A stretch of DNA of 64,000 bases from Alphaproteobacteria bacterium HT1-32 (GCA_009649675.1 WJPL01000001.1:366889-430888), one strand, 5' to 3'; shown: positions 26,137-35,351, counted from the stretch's first letter. Notes: generated from the letters alone by a model not told the origin. Made by a program: numbers and translations.

Positions 26137-27015
26137 TCAGCGGGTCGGAACCGGCTCGTCACCTGAGTAATCGTAGAAGCCGCGGTTGGTCTTGCGGCCA
26201 AGCCAGCCGGCTTCGACATACTTCACCAGCAGCGGGCAGGGGCGATACTTGGTATCCGCCAGGCCATCATGCAGCACATGCATGACCGCAAGACAGACAT
26301 CCAGACCAATAAAATCCGCAAGTTGCAGCGGACCCATCGGATGGTTGGCCCCCAGACGCATCGCCGTATCAATGGCTTCAACCGATCCGACGCCTTCATA
26401 AAGCGTGTAGACCGCTTCATTGATCATCGGCAGCAGAATACGATTGACGATGAAAGCCGGGAAATCTTCAGAAACGGCAACCTGCTTGCCGAGGTCATCG
26501 GTCAGCTTGCGCACCGCATTGAAGGTTTCGTCTTCCGTCGCAATACCGCGGATCAGTTCCACCAGCTTCATCAGCGGAACCGGGTTCATGAAATGCATAC
26601 CCATGAACCGGCCCGGACGATCGGTCCCTGCCGCCAGCCGGGTGATCGAGATCGACGAGGTATTCGTCGCGATCATTGCTTCCGGCTTCAGATAGGGGCA
26701 GAGGTTCTTGAAGATCGACCGCTTGATCGATTCATCTTCCGTTGCCGCTTCAATGACGAGGTCCGTCTCGGCAAAAATGTCGTAGGAGGTGCTGGTCGTG
26801 AGACGCTTCATACCCGCGTCCCGCTCGCTCTCCGTAATCAGCCCCTTTGCGACCTGACGGTCCATATTATGGCCGATCCGCTCAATCGCCTTCTCCAGAA
26901 TATCGTCTGAAAGATCGACAATTGCGACATCATGACCGCCAAGGGCACAAACATGCGCGATGCCATTACCCATGGCACCGGCACCGATCACGCCAACGGT
27001 CTGTAATTTAGTCAT
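26137..27015 (-). CDS. hbd: 3-hydroxybutyryl-CoA dehydrogenase
   Basis: NAD(P)-dependent dehydrogenase of 292 aa that interconverts 3-hydroxybutyryl-CoA and acetoacetyl-CoA. The Rossmann motif GVIGAGAMGNGIAHV is at residues about 7-21, the catalytic histidine lies in MHFMNPVPLMKL, and RILLPMINEAVYTLYEG belongs to the C-terminal dimer domain. ATG at 27015 (MTKLQTVGVIGAG) is the standard start; the longer frame reads back into the etfA end. It lies 25 nt behind etfA, so etfB-etfA-hbd form an operon for acyl-CoA oxidation. Confidence 0.93.
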   Translation of the reverse strand: MTKLQTVGVIGAGAMGNGIAHVCALGGHDVAIVDLSDDILEKAIERIGHNMDRQVAKGLITESERDAGMKRLTTSTSYDIFAETDLVIEAATEDESIKRSIFKNLCPYLKPEAMIATNTSSISITRLAAGTDRPGRFMGMHFMNPVPLMKLVELIRGIATEDETFNAVRKLTDDLGKQVAVSEDFPAFIVNRILLPMINEAVYTLYEGVGSVEAIDTAMRLGANHPMGPLQLADFIGLDVCLAVMHVLHDGLADTKYRPCPLLVKYVEAGWLGRKTNRGFYDYSGDEPVPTR

Positions 27016-27040
27016 TTCAGATGATTGCCTTGCTGGTTGA

Positions 27041-27979
27041 TCAAGCATTATCCAGTGCCGCCTCAAGTTCCGGCACGGCATTGAAAAGGTCTGCAACAAG
27101 ACCATAGTCAGCCACCTGGAAAATCGGTGCTTCCTCGTCCTTGTTGATTGCAACAATAACCTTGGAATCCTTCATCCCTGCGAGATGCTGGATCGCCCCG
27201 GAAATCCCGACAGCAATATAAAGGTCCGGCGCCACGATCTTGCCGGTCTGGCCGACCTGATAATCGTTCGGCACAAAGCCTGCGTCGACAGCGGCACGGG
27301 AAGCACCGACAGCAGCACCCAGCTTGTCCGCAATCTTTTCAAGCATGACGAAATTATCGCCGGACTGCATGCCACGGCCACCGGAAATGATGACCTTCGC
27401 GCTGGTCAGTTCCGGGCGCTCAGAGCTGGAAAGTTCCGCACCGACATGGGTCGAAAGACCTGTGCTGTCCGCGGCATCAACCGTCTCAATCGAGGCAGAG
27501 CCACCTTCGGCAGCAACCGCATCAAAACCGGTTGTCCGCACCGTGATGATCTTGATGCTGTCCGAACTCTGAACCGTCGCCAGCGCATTACCGGCATAGA
27601 TCGGACGGATGAAGGTATCGTCGCTTTCAACCCCGGAAATGTCCGAAATCTGCGCCACGTCCAGCAGGGCTGCAACGCGTGGCAGGATGTTCTTGCCGGA
27701 TGTTGTCGCCGGGGCCAGCACATGGCTGTAGTCACCGGCCAGTTTCACCAGAAGGCTCGCGGTATCTTCTGCAAGACGGTTGCTGTAGATCGCATTGTCA
27801 GCCAGCAGTACCTTCGAGACGCCCTCAACCTTCGCAGCGGCATCCGCAACGGCCTGGCAGGATTCGCCTGCGACCAGCAGGGTGACATCCGATCCGATTG
27901 CCTTGGCCGCGCCAACTGCATTGAGAGTGGCGGGTTTCAGTTCCGAGTTATCATGCTCGGCCAGTACCAGAATAGCCAT
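27041..27979 (-). CDS. etfA: Electron transfer flavoprotein, alpha subunit
   Basis: FAD-carrying subunit of ETF, 312 aa. The C-terminal FAD-binding domain shows [43 protein letters not shown] and [14 protein letters not shown] takes electrons from acyl-CoA dehydrogenases, such as the Mcd enzyme encoded at 31966-33639, and passes them to ETF:quinone oxidoreductase. It overlaps etfB by 1 nt (TGATG). Confidence 0.96.
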   Translation of the reverse strand: MAILVLAEHDNSELKPATLNAVGAAKAIGSDVTLLVAGESCQAVADAAAKVEGVSKVLLADNAIYSNRLAEDTASLLVKLAGDYSHVLAPATTSGKNILPRVAALLDVAQISDISGVESDDTFIRPIYAGNALATVQSSDSIKIITVRTTGFDAVAAEGGSASIETVDAADSTGLSTHVGAELSSSERPELTSAKVIISGGRGMQSGDNFVMLEKIADKLGAAVGASRAAVDAGFVPNDYQVGQTGKIVAPDLYIAVGISGAIQHLAGMKDSKVIVAINKDEEAPIFQVADYGLVADLFNAVPELEAALDNA

Positions 27980-28728
27980 CAGATCACCTTCGCTTCGTTC
28001 TTCAGCTTGTCGACCAGTTCGGCGACGCTTTCCACCATCACACCGGCTTCACGCTTCGGCGGCTCAACAACTTTCAGGGTTTTCAGCCGTGGCGTGATAT
28101 CAACACCGAGTTCATCAGGTGTTGTTGTATCAATCGGCTTCTTCTTCGCCTTCATGATGTTCGGCAGGGAGGCATAACGCGGCTCGTTCAGCCGCAGGTC
28201 AGTCGTCACAATGGCCGGCAGCTTCAGAACGATGCTTTCCAGACCACCGTCAACTTCGCGGGTGACGTTCAGCTTGTCGCCATCCACGGTGATTTTGGAG
28301 GCGAAGGTGCCCTGTGCCCAGCCCATAAGCGCAGAAAGCATCTGTCCGGTCTGGTTGCTGTCATCGTCAATGGCCTGTTTGCCAAGGATAACCAGACCCG
28401 GCTCCTCTTTCTCGACAATGGCCTTGAAGATCTTCGCAACCGACAGGGGCTGCACTTCGTCATCGGTCTGAACCAGAATGCCGCGGTCTGCACCCATGGC
28501 CAGCGCCGTACGGATGGTTTCCTGCGACTGCTGCGGGCCGACGGAAAGCGCGATGATTTCAGTGGCAATGCCAGCCTCTTTGAGGCGAACGGCTTCTTCG
28601 ACACCGATTTCATCGAATGGATTCATGGACATCTTGACGTTGGCCGTTTCGACCCCCGACTGGTCCGCTTTGACGCGTATCTTGACGTTATAGTCGATGA
28701 CGCGTTTGACTGCGACGAGTACCTTCAT
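27979..28728 (-). CDS. etfB: Electron transfer flavoprotein, beta subunit
   Basis: AMP-binding ETF subunit of 249 aa. Family marks are [20 protein letters not shown] at the start, [16 protein letters not shown] and [22 protein letters not shown]. First gene of etfB-etfA-hbd. A 13-bp perfect-arm palindrome lies about 90 nt upstream in the 167-nt gap to the adenosyltransferase gene. Confidence 0.96.
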   Translation of the reverse strand: MKVLVAVKRVIDYNVKIRVKADQSGVETANVKMSMNPFDEIGVEEAVRLKEAGIATEIIALSVGPQQSQETIRTALAMGADRGILVQTDDEVQPLSVAKIFKAIVEKEEPGLVILGKQAIDDDSNQTGQMLSALMGWAQGTFASKITVDGDKLNVTREVDGGLESIVLKLPAIVTTDLRLNEPRYASLPNIMKAKKKPIDTTTPDELGVDITPRLKTLKVVEPPKREAGVMVESVAELVDKLKNEAKVI

Positions 28729-28816
28729 TGCTTACCTGACGACCCTCTCATGAGATTGGCGTTGATGGGGTCATGAGCGCAAAGATATAGCGCAATGAGG
28801 CCCCCACCTCTTGGTT

Positions 28817-28829
28817 TGTGCAGTGCACA
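28817..28829. promoter_or_regulatory. Palindrome TGTGCA-G-TGCACA upstream of etfB
   Basis: Perfect 6-bp arms around one base, about 90 nt before the etfB start and 67 nt after the adenosyltransferase stop. It is shaped like an operator for a dimeric repressor controlling etfBA-hbd. The regulator is not identified. Confidence 0.45.
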
Positions 28830-28895
28830 CTATGCCCTCGTTAAATCTATGTCAATTTCACGACGACGGCTCGTTAGCGGGCATACCGCACCCGC

Positions 28896-29459
28896 TCAGC
28901 GGTTCGCTCCCGGCTGCCAGAGAACGTCCGTCCGGCCATTGTCGTTTGCAACGCGGGCCAGCACGAACAAATGGTCCGACAGGCGGTTTACATAGCGGAT
29001 GACATCCGGATTGATCTGCTCGATTGCGGCAAGTTCTGTCATGATACGCTCGGCCCGCCGAACCACGGTGCGGGCCAGATGCAGATGCGCCGCCAGCGGT
29101 GTTCCCCCCGGCAGGATGAATGATTTCAGCGGTGCAAGGTCAACATTCATGGCATCAATCTCCTGCTCCAGCCGCGCCACCTGTTCCGGTGAAATGCGGA
29201 GCGCTCCCTCGGCCTTGCGTCCGTCTTCCGGGGTGCAGAGATCGGCACCCAGATCAAAAAGGTCGTTCTGGATGCGGCTTAGCATCGCATCGACCTCACC
29301 GTCACTGTGCAGCCGTGCCATGCCGATGACGCCGTTTGCCTCATCACTGGTGCCGTAGGCCGCGACCCGCAGACTGTGCTTGTCAACGCGCTTGCCATCG
29401 CCCAGCGATGTCTGTCCGGCATCGCCGCCACGGGTGTAGATCTTGTCGAGCGTTACCAT
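28896..29459 (-). CDS. ATP:cob(I)alamin adenosyltransferase (PduO/MMAB type)
   Basis: Enzyme of 187 aa that makes adenosylcobalamin. The ATP-binding N-terminus reads TRGGDAGQTSLGDGKRVDK, followed by AYGTSDEANG and the late RTVVRRAER and YVNRLSDHLFVLAR motifs of the PduO family. Its product is the cofactor of ethylmalonyl-CoA mutase (35.4 kb) and of NrdJ (12.9 kb). It is 9 nt downstream of the HIG1-domain gene. Confidence 0.94.
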   Translation of the reverse strand: MVTLDKIYTRGGDAGQTSLGDGKRVDKHSLRVAAYGTSDEANGVIGMARLHSDGEVDAMLSRIQNDLFDLGADLCTPEDGRKAEGALRISPEQVARLEQEIDAMNVDLAPLKSFILPGGTPLAAHLHLARTVVRRAERIMTELAAIEQINPDVIRYVNRLSDHLFVLARVANDNGRTDVLWQPGANR

Positions 29460-29468
29460 TGAGATACC

Positions 29469-29666
29469 TCAGTCGATCGAGAGCAAAGCCAGCAGGCCCA
29501 TCAGCATGATGGTGACGAACTGAAAGATGACGCGAAGCTGCATCATCTTGTTGGACCGCCGGCCATCCGTATGGCCGGAACGGGTGAAGGTGAAGATACC
29601 GAACATCAGCACGGCTATCGTGGCAAACCCGCCAATCATCACCAGATAAGGAAGGAAAGAGTTCAT
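29469..29666 (-). CDS. HIG1-domain twin-transmembrane small protein
   Basis: Protein of 65 aa with two membrane helices (YLVMIGGFATIAVLMFGIFTF and FQFVTIMLMGLLALL) separated by a basic loop GRRSNKMMQLRV. The SNK-M-RV loop is the signature of the HIG1 family, which associates with respiratory complexes in mitochondria; bacterial members are largely uncharacterised. It is directly upstream of the cobalamin adenosyltransferase gene, an association common in alphaproteobacteria. Confidence 0.85.
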   Translation of the reverse strand: MNSFLPYLVMIGGFATIAVLMFGIFTFTRSGHTDGRRSNKMMQLRVIFQFVTIMLMGLLALLSID

Positions 29667-29741
29667 TCTCCGAATATGGACCCGATCATCGGGAGTTCCA
29701 CCGGAAATTTACAAACAGCCCGGATTCTCATCCGCAAACGC

Positions 29742-29774
29742 CCCCTCACCCCGGAACGGGTTCAGAATGAGGGG
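29742..29774. repeat. Dispersed hairpin repeat, copy b
   Basis: Arms cccctcaccccggaa and ttcagaatgagggg, the same element as at 26067-26100, including the following aaagc. It lies between the divergent HIG1 and lyase genes, so it is not a terminator of either and is more likely a mobile palindrome. Confidence 0.6.
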
Positions 29775-29897
29775 AAAGCAAAACCGGTTCCAAAGGAGAA
29801 GGAAGCAAAAGTTGAAAGCGATACTCATGCATCTGTTGCAATATCTTCATCACTGACGACAATTCCGGCACCTTCACTCTGTTCCGGACCCCAGCTC

Positions 29898-31220
29898 ATG
29901 ACCGACCTTCCCACGCCTCAGGAAATCCGCGATCTGTTTACGCGGGAAAGTCTCTGGCAATCCTACCTTGATGTCGAAGCCGCCATGTCGCTGGAACAGG
30001 GCAACATCGGCATGATCCCGATGGCTGCCGGTGAAGAAATCGCTGCGAAGGCAAACCTGACGGTTATACCGGCAGAAAAACTTGCCGCAGACATCGCCGT
30101 CACCCGTGCCCCCGTCGCTTCTATTGCCCGGCTGCTGTCCGCAGCCTGCTCACCGGAAGCCGCCGGCTACGTCCACTGGGGCGGAACCACACAGAATATC
30201 AGCCAGACCGGCCGTATCCTGCTGATGAAGCGCGCCCATGCCTCCCTGATGGACCGGCTGGACCGCGTCATGGCACATCTTTGCCAGATGGCGGAAGACA
30301 CCGCAGACATGCCCGCCGTCAGCCGGACCAACCACCGTCAGGCCCTGCCCGTTACCATGGGCTACAAGCTGGCCATCGCCATCGAGGAACTGCAACGCCA
30401 TCAGGAACGGTTTGCGGAGGTCAGCAAACGCACCTTCACCAGCCAGATGGGTGGTGCGGTTGGTGCCATGCATGCATGGGGAAAGGACGGCCCGGCGCTG
30501 AACGTGGCGGTCTCGAAGCGGCTCGGTCTTGGTCATCTGCATATCCCCGCCCGCTCTGCCATCGACCATATCAGCGAATATGTGCTGTTGCTGGCCCTGT
30601 TCGGCACGTCCATCGGGCGGATTGTCAGTGAATTCTATCTGATGATGGGCGATGAATATGGGGAGGTCATCGAAGACCTTGGTGCCGATGTCATCGGCTC
30701 ATCAACCATGCCGCACAAGGTGAATTCCAAACTGGCGGTGAAGGTCATCGCCGATGCGGCCCGCCTGCGCAGTTTTGTGCCCACCGCCTTCGAGGCCATG
30801 CAGCCAAAGAACGAAAGTGACAGCGCCACCAACCATCTGATGTATGACTGCACCTCCGGCCCGGTTTCACTGGCCTATGACATGCTGACCGATCTGGAGG
30901 CCCTGCTGCCGGCGCTGCGTCTGGTGCCGGAAGCCATGCAGAAGAACCTCAACCTGACCGGCGGACTGATCGCCGCCGAAAACGTCATGATGACCCTCGC
31001 CCCGAAACTGGGCCGCACGCACGCGCATGATCTGGTGCATCACGCCGCAGCTGTGGCCGTGGCCCAATCCATCCCCTTCATCGACGCCCTGATGTCGGAC
31101 GCGGAAATCGCCGGCGCCACCGACCGGGCCGGACTGGAAGCCGCACTGGACGCCGGAAACTATACGGGACTGGCAGAACAGTTGACACGGGAAACGGTGA
31201 GAAAAGTCAGGCTTATTTAA
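29898..31220 (+). CDS. Adenylosuccinate lyase-family protein (PcaB-like lyase/cycloisomerase)
   Basis: Fumarase/aspartase-superfamily enzyme of 440 aa. Signature GSSTMPHKVNSKL lies near residue 270; RTNHRQALPVTMG and WGGTTQNI are other superfamily blocks. It is closest in feel to the 3-carboxy-cis,cis-muconate cycloisomerase/adenylosuccinate lyase group, but no protocatechuate or purine-synthesis genes are nearby, so the substrate is unknown. ATG at 29898 was chosen because MTDLPTPQEIRDLF opens the family's first helix; the upstream frame is non-coding. An AT-rich island begins right after its stop. Confidence 0.85.
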   Translation: MTDLPTPQEIRDLFTRESLWQSYLDVEAAMSLEQGNIGMIPMAAGEEIAAKANLTVIPAEKLAADIAVTRAPVASIARLLSAACSPEAAGYVHWGGTTQNISQTGRILLMKRAHASLMDRLDRVMAHLCQMAEDTADMPAVSRTNHRQALPVTMGYKLAIAIEELQRHQERFAEVSKRTFTSQMGGAVGAMHAWGKDGPALNVAVSKRLGLGHLHIPARSAIDHISEYVLLLALFGTSIGRIVSEFYLMMGDEYGEVIEDLGADVIGSSTMPHKVNSKLAVKVIADAARLRSFVPTAFEAMQPKNESDSATNHLMYDCTSGPVSLAYDMLTDLEALLPALRLVPEAMQKNLNLTGGLIAAENVMMTLAPKLGRTHAHDLVHHAAAVAVAQSIPFIDALMSDAEIAGATDRAGLEAALDAGNYTGLAEQLTRETVRKVRLI

Positions 31221-31332
31221 AGTTCAATTTTATATATAAATTGACGCCATAAATTGCGTCAGAATATGATGAAAATCGTACTATTAAAATATGACACACC
31301 AAATTCATTTCCAGCATGAAGAGTGAAATTCT

Positions 31333-31914
31333 ATGGGTGACGAAACAGGGAAAGATACCTCGCCATTAAGCTCAGAAGAGATAAAAGCTCTGAGAAATTT
31401 CCTACCCAAAATTGAGACTTATGATGGTTCTGGTGTCAGAATTTTGACCGACGAACAAAAATTAAATGCAATTAGTAGTATTTGTTCAAATTCATACACA
31501 ATGATTGCTAAAATAGAGAATGAAATTCCATCAATAAAAGAAAAGGCAGAATCAATTCTAAACAATGGAGTTACATCTGGATTTATTGGAATTATATTTT
31601 TGGCCCCAATGCTGTACTTATCAGTAAATTATATGATTAACAGAGAATATGGTTCATCAAGCATTTATTTAGCAATTGCGGGATTGCTAATATTTATAAA
31701 TATGGAAATGTTTTCTATTTATTCTTTGTATAGTTATAATAAAAAACTAAATCTTATAAAATATTATAGAAATGAAATCACAAATTTACTAACCCATCTC
31801 AACGCAATTAAATTGTGCACTATTTATAGCGATGCTGATATGGCAAAAAATTTGATAATTAGACTCTCCCAAATAGACAGAAATAATTCATTTAAAAAAT
31901 CAAATACCAGATAA
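31333..31914 (+). CDS. AT-rich putative two-helix membrane protein of unknown function
   Basis: Not recognised. The 193-aa protein has a charged N-terminal third, a predicted helical stretch up to KEKAESILN, two adjacent membrane helices (FIGIIFLAPMLYLSVNYM and IYLAIAGLLIFINMEMFSIYSLY) and a Lys/Asn-rich C-terminal helix. Codons are AT-rich and unlike the flanking genes, pointing to horizontal transfer. The layout resembles two-helix (2TM) effector-type families such as SLATT, but this is a shape comparison only. A Shine-Dalgarno-like gaagagtgaa precedes the ATG. It forms an isolated insertion between two conserved metabolic genes. Confidence 0.65.
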   Translation: MGDETGKDTSPLSSEEIKALRNFLPKIETYDGSGVRILTDEQKLNAISSICSNSYTMIAKIENEIPSIKEKAESILNNGVTSGFIGIIFLAPMLYLSVNYMINREYGSSSIYLAIAGLLIFINMEMFSIYSLYSYNKKLNLIKYYRNEITNLLTHLNAIKLCTIYSDADMAKNLIIRLSQIDRNNSFKKSNTR

Positions 31915-31965
31915 TAAACCATGTTTATTGGCAATATATTATAATTTTTCTTAACCTTATGAGCA

Positions 31966-33639
31966 TCAGTTCCGTCGGTTGAGCAGCCCGCGTGCGATCA
32001 CATGGGCCTGTATCTCTGCCGCGCCTTCGAAGATGTTGAGGATGCGGGCGTCACAGATGACGCGGCTGATCGGATATTCCAGCGCATAGCCGTTGCCGCC
32101 GTGAATTTGCAGGGCGTTGTCGGCATTCGACCAGGCAACCCGGGCGCCCAGCAGCTTGGCCATGCCCGCTTCGACATCGCAGCGACGGTCTGAATCCTTC
32201 TCTCGGGCTGAGTGATAGGTAAGCTGACGGGCGATCATGGTTTCCACTGCCATCCACGCGATCTTGCCATGAACGCGGGGGAAGCCATAGATCGGTTTGC
32301 CGAACTGCACCCGGTCCTGCGCATAGGCCATGCCCAGTTCCATGGCGTTCTGGGCAACACCGACGGCGCGGGCGGCGGTCTGGATGCGGGCGCTCTCGAA
32401 CGTCGCCATCAGCTGTTTGAAGCCCTGCCCTTCCTCGCCACCGAGCAACTGACCGGCGGGGACATCAAAGCCGTCAAAACCCAGTTCGTATTCTTTCATG
32501 CCGCGATAGCCGAGCACTTCGATCTCGCCACCGGTCATGCCGTCTGCCGGGAACGGATTGTCCGCCGTGCCGCGTGGCTTCTCCGCCAGAAACATGGACA
32601 GGCCCTTGTAGCCGGGCTGATCCGGGTCGGTCCGGGCCAGCAGGGTCATCATGTCGGTGCGGGCGGCATGGGTAATCCAGGTCTTGTTGCCTGTCACCTT
32701 ATAGCTGTCGCCATCCCGCACGGCGCGGGTCCGCAGCGCCCCCAGATCAGAACCCGTATTCGGTTCCGTAAAGACAGCGGTTGGCAGAATTTCCCCGGAG
32801 GCAATCTTCGGCAGATAATGTTCCTTCTGGCCGTCCGTCCCGCCGAGGCGGATCAGTTCTGCGGCAATTTCGGAGCGGGTGCCGAGCGAGCCAACGCCGA
32901 TATAGGCGCGGCTGAGTTCTTCTGTCACCACGCACATCGCCATCTTGCCCATGCCGAGACCGCCCCATTCCTCTGGCACGGTCAGACCGAAGACACCGAG
33001 TTCAGCCATCTCCTCGACGACCTCAATCGGGATCAGTTCATCCCGCAGATGCCAGTCATGGGCAAAGGGCGTGACCTTGTCTTCGCAGAAGCGACGAAAC
33101 TGGTCCTGCACCATCCCCAGCATGTCATCATCGAAACCGGGATTGCCAAAGTCACCATCAGCGATGAGTTCTGCGATCCGGGCCCGCACCGGGGGCGTGT
33201 TGCCGGTCGTCTGCAACAGGCGCACATCCTCTGTCAGGAAGGCCGCAACAGCTTCTGCCGGGACACCCATATCGGCCGGGCGCAGAACTTCGCCCTGACT
33301 GAGCGACAGGCCACCGGCAAGCTGGTTGAGATATTCACCATATGCCGCCCGCAGGATCAGCTGCTCCAGCTCTCTGAAATTCCCGACCTCCTGAAGCCGT
33401 TCGCCCCAGGCCAGCATCTGCCGCAGACCTTCGACATAGGTCGTGGTCCAGGACAGGCCGTGGGCCGCAAACTGTTCCCGCTCGAAGGCCGCGTTATCAA
33501 CCTTGCCGTCCCGGCTGACCAGACCGGCCACACCCTGACGGGCCGCAGCCAGCAGGCTATCGGCGGAACCGAGAGCAGAGCGGCAGGCAGTGAACAGGTC
33601 ACTGGTCGTGATATGGGCGTCGGCAATGGCTTCAGGCAT
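31966..33639 (-). CDS. mcd: (2S)-methylsuccinyl-CoA dehydrogenase (acyl-CoA dehydrogenase family)
   Basis: FAD enzyme of 557 aa, longer than common acyl-CoA dehydrogenases because of an N-terminal extension of about 150 residues, as in Mcd of the ethylmalonyl-CoA pathway. Acyl-CoA dehydrogenase blocks are visible: FGLTVPEEWGGLGMG, TEPNTGSDLGALRT and KTWITHAARTDMM for FAD/substrate binding, and QIHGGNGYALEYPISR at the end. It oxidises methylsuccinyl-CoA to mesaconyl-CoA and feeds electrons to ETF. Neighbouring ccr and ecm support this over a generic acyl-CoA dehydrogenase. A terminator-like hairpin separates it from ccr. Confidence 0.88.
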   Translation of the reverse strand: MPEAIADAHITTSDLFTACRSALGSADSLLAAARQGVAGLVSRDGKVDNAAFEREQFAAHGLSWTTTYVEGLRQMLAWGERLQEVGNFRELEQLILRAAYGEYLNQLAGGLSLSQGEVLRPADMGVPAEAVAAFLTEDVRLLQTTGNTPPVRARIAELIADGDFGNPGFDDDMLGMVQDQFRRFCEDKVTPFAHDWHLRDELIPIEVVEEMAELGVFGLTVPEEWGGLGMGKMAMCVVTEELSRAYIGVGSLGTRSEIAAELIRLGGTDGQKEHYLPKIASGEILPTAVFTEPNTGSDLGALRTRAVRDGDSYKVTGNKTWITHAARTDMMTLLARTDPDQPGYKGLSMFLAEKPRGTADNPFPADGMTGGEIEVLGYRGMKEYELGFDGFDVPAGQLLGGEEGQGFKQLMATFESARIQTAARAVGVAQNAMELGMAYAQDRVQFGKPIYGFPRVHGKIAWMAVETMIARQLTYHSAREKDSDRRCDVEAGMAKLLGARVAWSNADNALQIHGGNGYALEYPISRVICDARILNIFEGAAEIQAHVIARGLLNRRN

Positions 33640-33674
33640 GATGCAGTCTCTCGTGATGAACAGGCAATTTCAGG

Positions 33675-33800
33675 CCCCCTCACCCTTGACCGTTCCCTGA
33701 TCCTGAATCCGTTTATGGATCCCGACCCGGCGCTTGCCAGATCATCTGACAGACTTGGGCCACACGAATGAGGTCCTGAAACGGGTTCAGGATGAGGAGT
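33675..33800. repeat. Degenerate dispersed hairpin repeat, copy c
   Basis: The ccccctcaccc segment near 33675, atcctgaatcc near 33700, and the palindrome tcctgaaacgggttcagga (33774-33792) followed by tgagg belong to the same element family as copies a and b, with extra sequence inside. It occupies much of the mcd-ccr gap (33640-33929), which holds no gene. Confidence 0.5.
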
Positions 33801-33869
33801 ACGGGTATTAACTAGGCATTGCCGGGGGGAATGTCAGCTACCAACAGGTCGTTCCGGCAAAAGATGCTG

Positions 33870-33910
33870 CCATTCTTCAGGCAACGGCATTGCCGCTCCC
33901 CGAAGAATGG
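33870..33910 (-). terminator. Hairpin downstream of ccr
   Basis: Perfect 9-bp arms ccattcttc / gaagaatgg enclose a smaller gcaacggcattgcc hairpin. On the minus strand it begins 19 nt after the ccr stop and is followed a few bases later by a short CTTTTG tract. It is a likely terminator or attenuator separating ccr from mcd. Confidence 0.55.
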
Positions 33911-33929
33911 TCTCAAGGTTGAATCAGCC

Positions 33930-35210
33930 TCAGCCCTCGATGCAGTCTTCCAGCGTCCGCAGCCCCGGACGTTTTGCCTGAACCAGAACCGCCATATTGC
34001 CGGGCTTGTGCTCGTTCGCCATCATCTTGGTATGGGCACCGGGAATATCATCCCACCCAAAGACTTCCGACATACAGGGATCAATGCGACGCTCGATCAT
34101 CAGGCGGTTAGCCTGTGCCGCCTGTTTCAGATTGGCAAAGTGACTGCCCTGAATGCGCTTCTGGCGCATCCAGACGAACCGGGCATCCATGGTCAGGTTG
34201 TAACCCGTGGTCCCGGCACAGAACACAACCATACCGCCGCGCTTTACCACGAAACAGGAAACCGGGAAGGTTGCCTCACCCGGATGTTCAAAGACAAAAT
34301 CGACATCATTACCCTTGCCGGTAAATTCCCAGATCGCTTTCCCGAACTTGCGGCATTCCTTCATGTAATTGCCAAACGCGTCGCCATTCACCGGCGGCAA
34401 CTGGCCCCAGCAATTGAAGTCCTTGCGGTTGATGACACCGGTTGCACCAAGTGAATGGACGAATTCCCGTTTGTTCTCTTCCGAAATGATGCCGATGGCA
34501 TTGGCACCCGCCGTATTGATGAGCTGGATGGCCATGGAACCAAGACCACCAGAAGCCCCCCAGACCAGCACATTATGGCCCGGCCGCAGAATATGCGGAC
34601 GATGGCCAAACAACATGCGATAGGCAGTGGCCAGCGTCAGCACATAGCAGCCGCTTTCTTCCCAGGTCAGATGTTTCGGGCGTGGCATACATTGCTGTGC
34701 CTGGACGCGGCAGAACTGGGCAAAGGAGCCATCCGGCGTCTCGTATCCCCAGATACGCTGGGTTGGCGAGAACATCGGGTCGCCACCATTACATTCCTCG
34801 TCATCGCCATCATCCTGATTGCAATGGACAACCACCTCATCACCAACCTTGAAGCGGGTAACCTTCGATCCCACTGCCCAGACAATGCCCGAGGCATCCG
34901 AGCCGGCGATATGATAGTCGGCTTTATGAACATCAAAGACAGAGATCGGCTCACCCAGCCCCGCCCAGACGCCGTTGTAGTTGACGCCCGCAGCCATCAC
35001 CATGACCAGCACATCATGACTGTCGACAGTCGGTACATCGACAATCTCGTCCCGGAAGGATTTGTCGGGCGGACCATGCCGGTCGCGACGGATCGCCCAG
35101 GCATGCATCTGCTTCGGGACATGCCCAAGCGGCGGAATTTCGCCGATCTCATACAGGTCCTTTTTCTCACCGTGCGCGGTGAAATCGATGATTTCTGCTG
35201 TGTTTGTCAT
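33930..35210 (-). CDS. ccr: Crotonyl-CoA carboxylase/reductase
   Basis: Key enzyme of the ethylmalonyl-CoA pathway: NADPH-dependent reductive carboxylation of crotonyl-CoA to ethylmalonyl-CoA. It has 426 aa, normal for Ccr. Diagnostic segments are MHAWAIRRDRHGPPDKSF at the N-terminus, GVNYNGVWAGLGEP, HCNQDDGDDEECNGGDPM and the nucleotide-binding VWGASGGLGSMAIQL. The FEHPGEATFPVS and GTTGYNLTMDARF blocks also match the Ccr branch of the MDR family. Divergent from ecm, with an inverted repeat between them. Confidence 0.96.
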   Translation of the reverse strand: MTNTAEIIDFTAHGEKKDLYEIGEIPPLGHVPKQMHAWAIRRDRHGPPDKSFRDEIVDVPTVDSHDVLVMVMAAGVNYNGVWAGLGEPISVFDVHKADYHIAGSDASGIVWAVGSKVTRFKVGDEVVVHCNQDDGDDEECNGGDPMFSPTQRIWGYETPDGSFAQFCRVQAQQCMPRPKHLTWEESGCYVLTLATAYRMLFGHRPHILRPGHNVLVWGASGGLGSMAIQLINTAGANAIGIISEENKREFVHSLGATGVINRKDFNCWGQLPPVNGDAFGNYMKECRKFGKAIWEFTGKGNDVDFVFEHPGEATFPVSCFVVKRGGMVVFCAGTTGYNLTMDARFVWMRQKRIQGSHFANLKQAAQANRLMIERRIDPCMSEVFGWDDIPGAHTKMMANEHKPGNMAVLVQAKRPGLRTLEDCIEG

Positions 35211-35318
35211 GGCTTAGTCCCTCGTCCTGTTCATCAAATCCGTTTCAGTAGACGGTTTTTCATTCTGGCAGTAAGCTGTTTAGCAAGTGCAGCATTTTAC
35301 CGCAACGCAAAACGTAAG

Positions 35319-35351
35319 TTTATTCCAATAAATTTAATTATTGTGAATAAA
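35319..35351. promoter_or_regulatory. 33-bp inverted repeat in the ccr/ecm divergent promoter
   Basis: tttattc (35319) and gaataaa (to 35351) are perfect inverted arms, with further partial pairing (caataaatt / aattattg) inward. It lies in the 197-nt AT-rich region between ccr and ecm, where a shared activator or repressor would be expected. The regulator is unknown. Confidence 0.5.

Noticed and set aside
29898-31220. purB (adenylosuccinate lyase proper) or pcaB
   Set aside because: The superfamily signature is clear, but no purine-synthesis or protocatechuate genes flank it, so only a family-level name was given.
32212-33771. 519-codon plus-strand open frame opposite mcd
   Set aside because: Shadow of the acyl-CoA dehydrogenase gene. 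Its His/Gly/Arg-rich translation has no recognisable domain.
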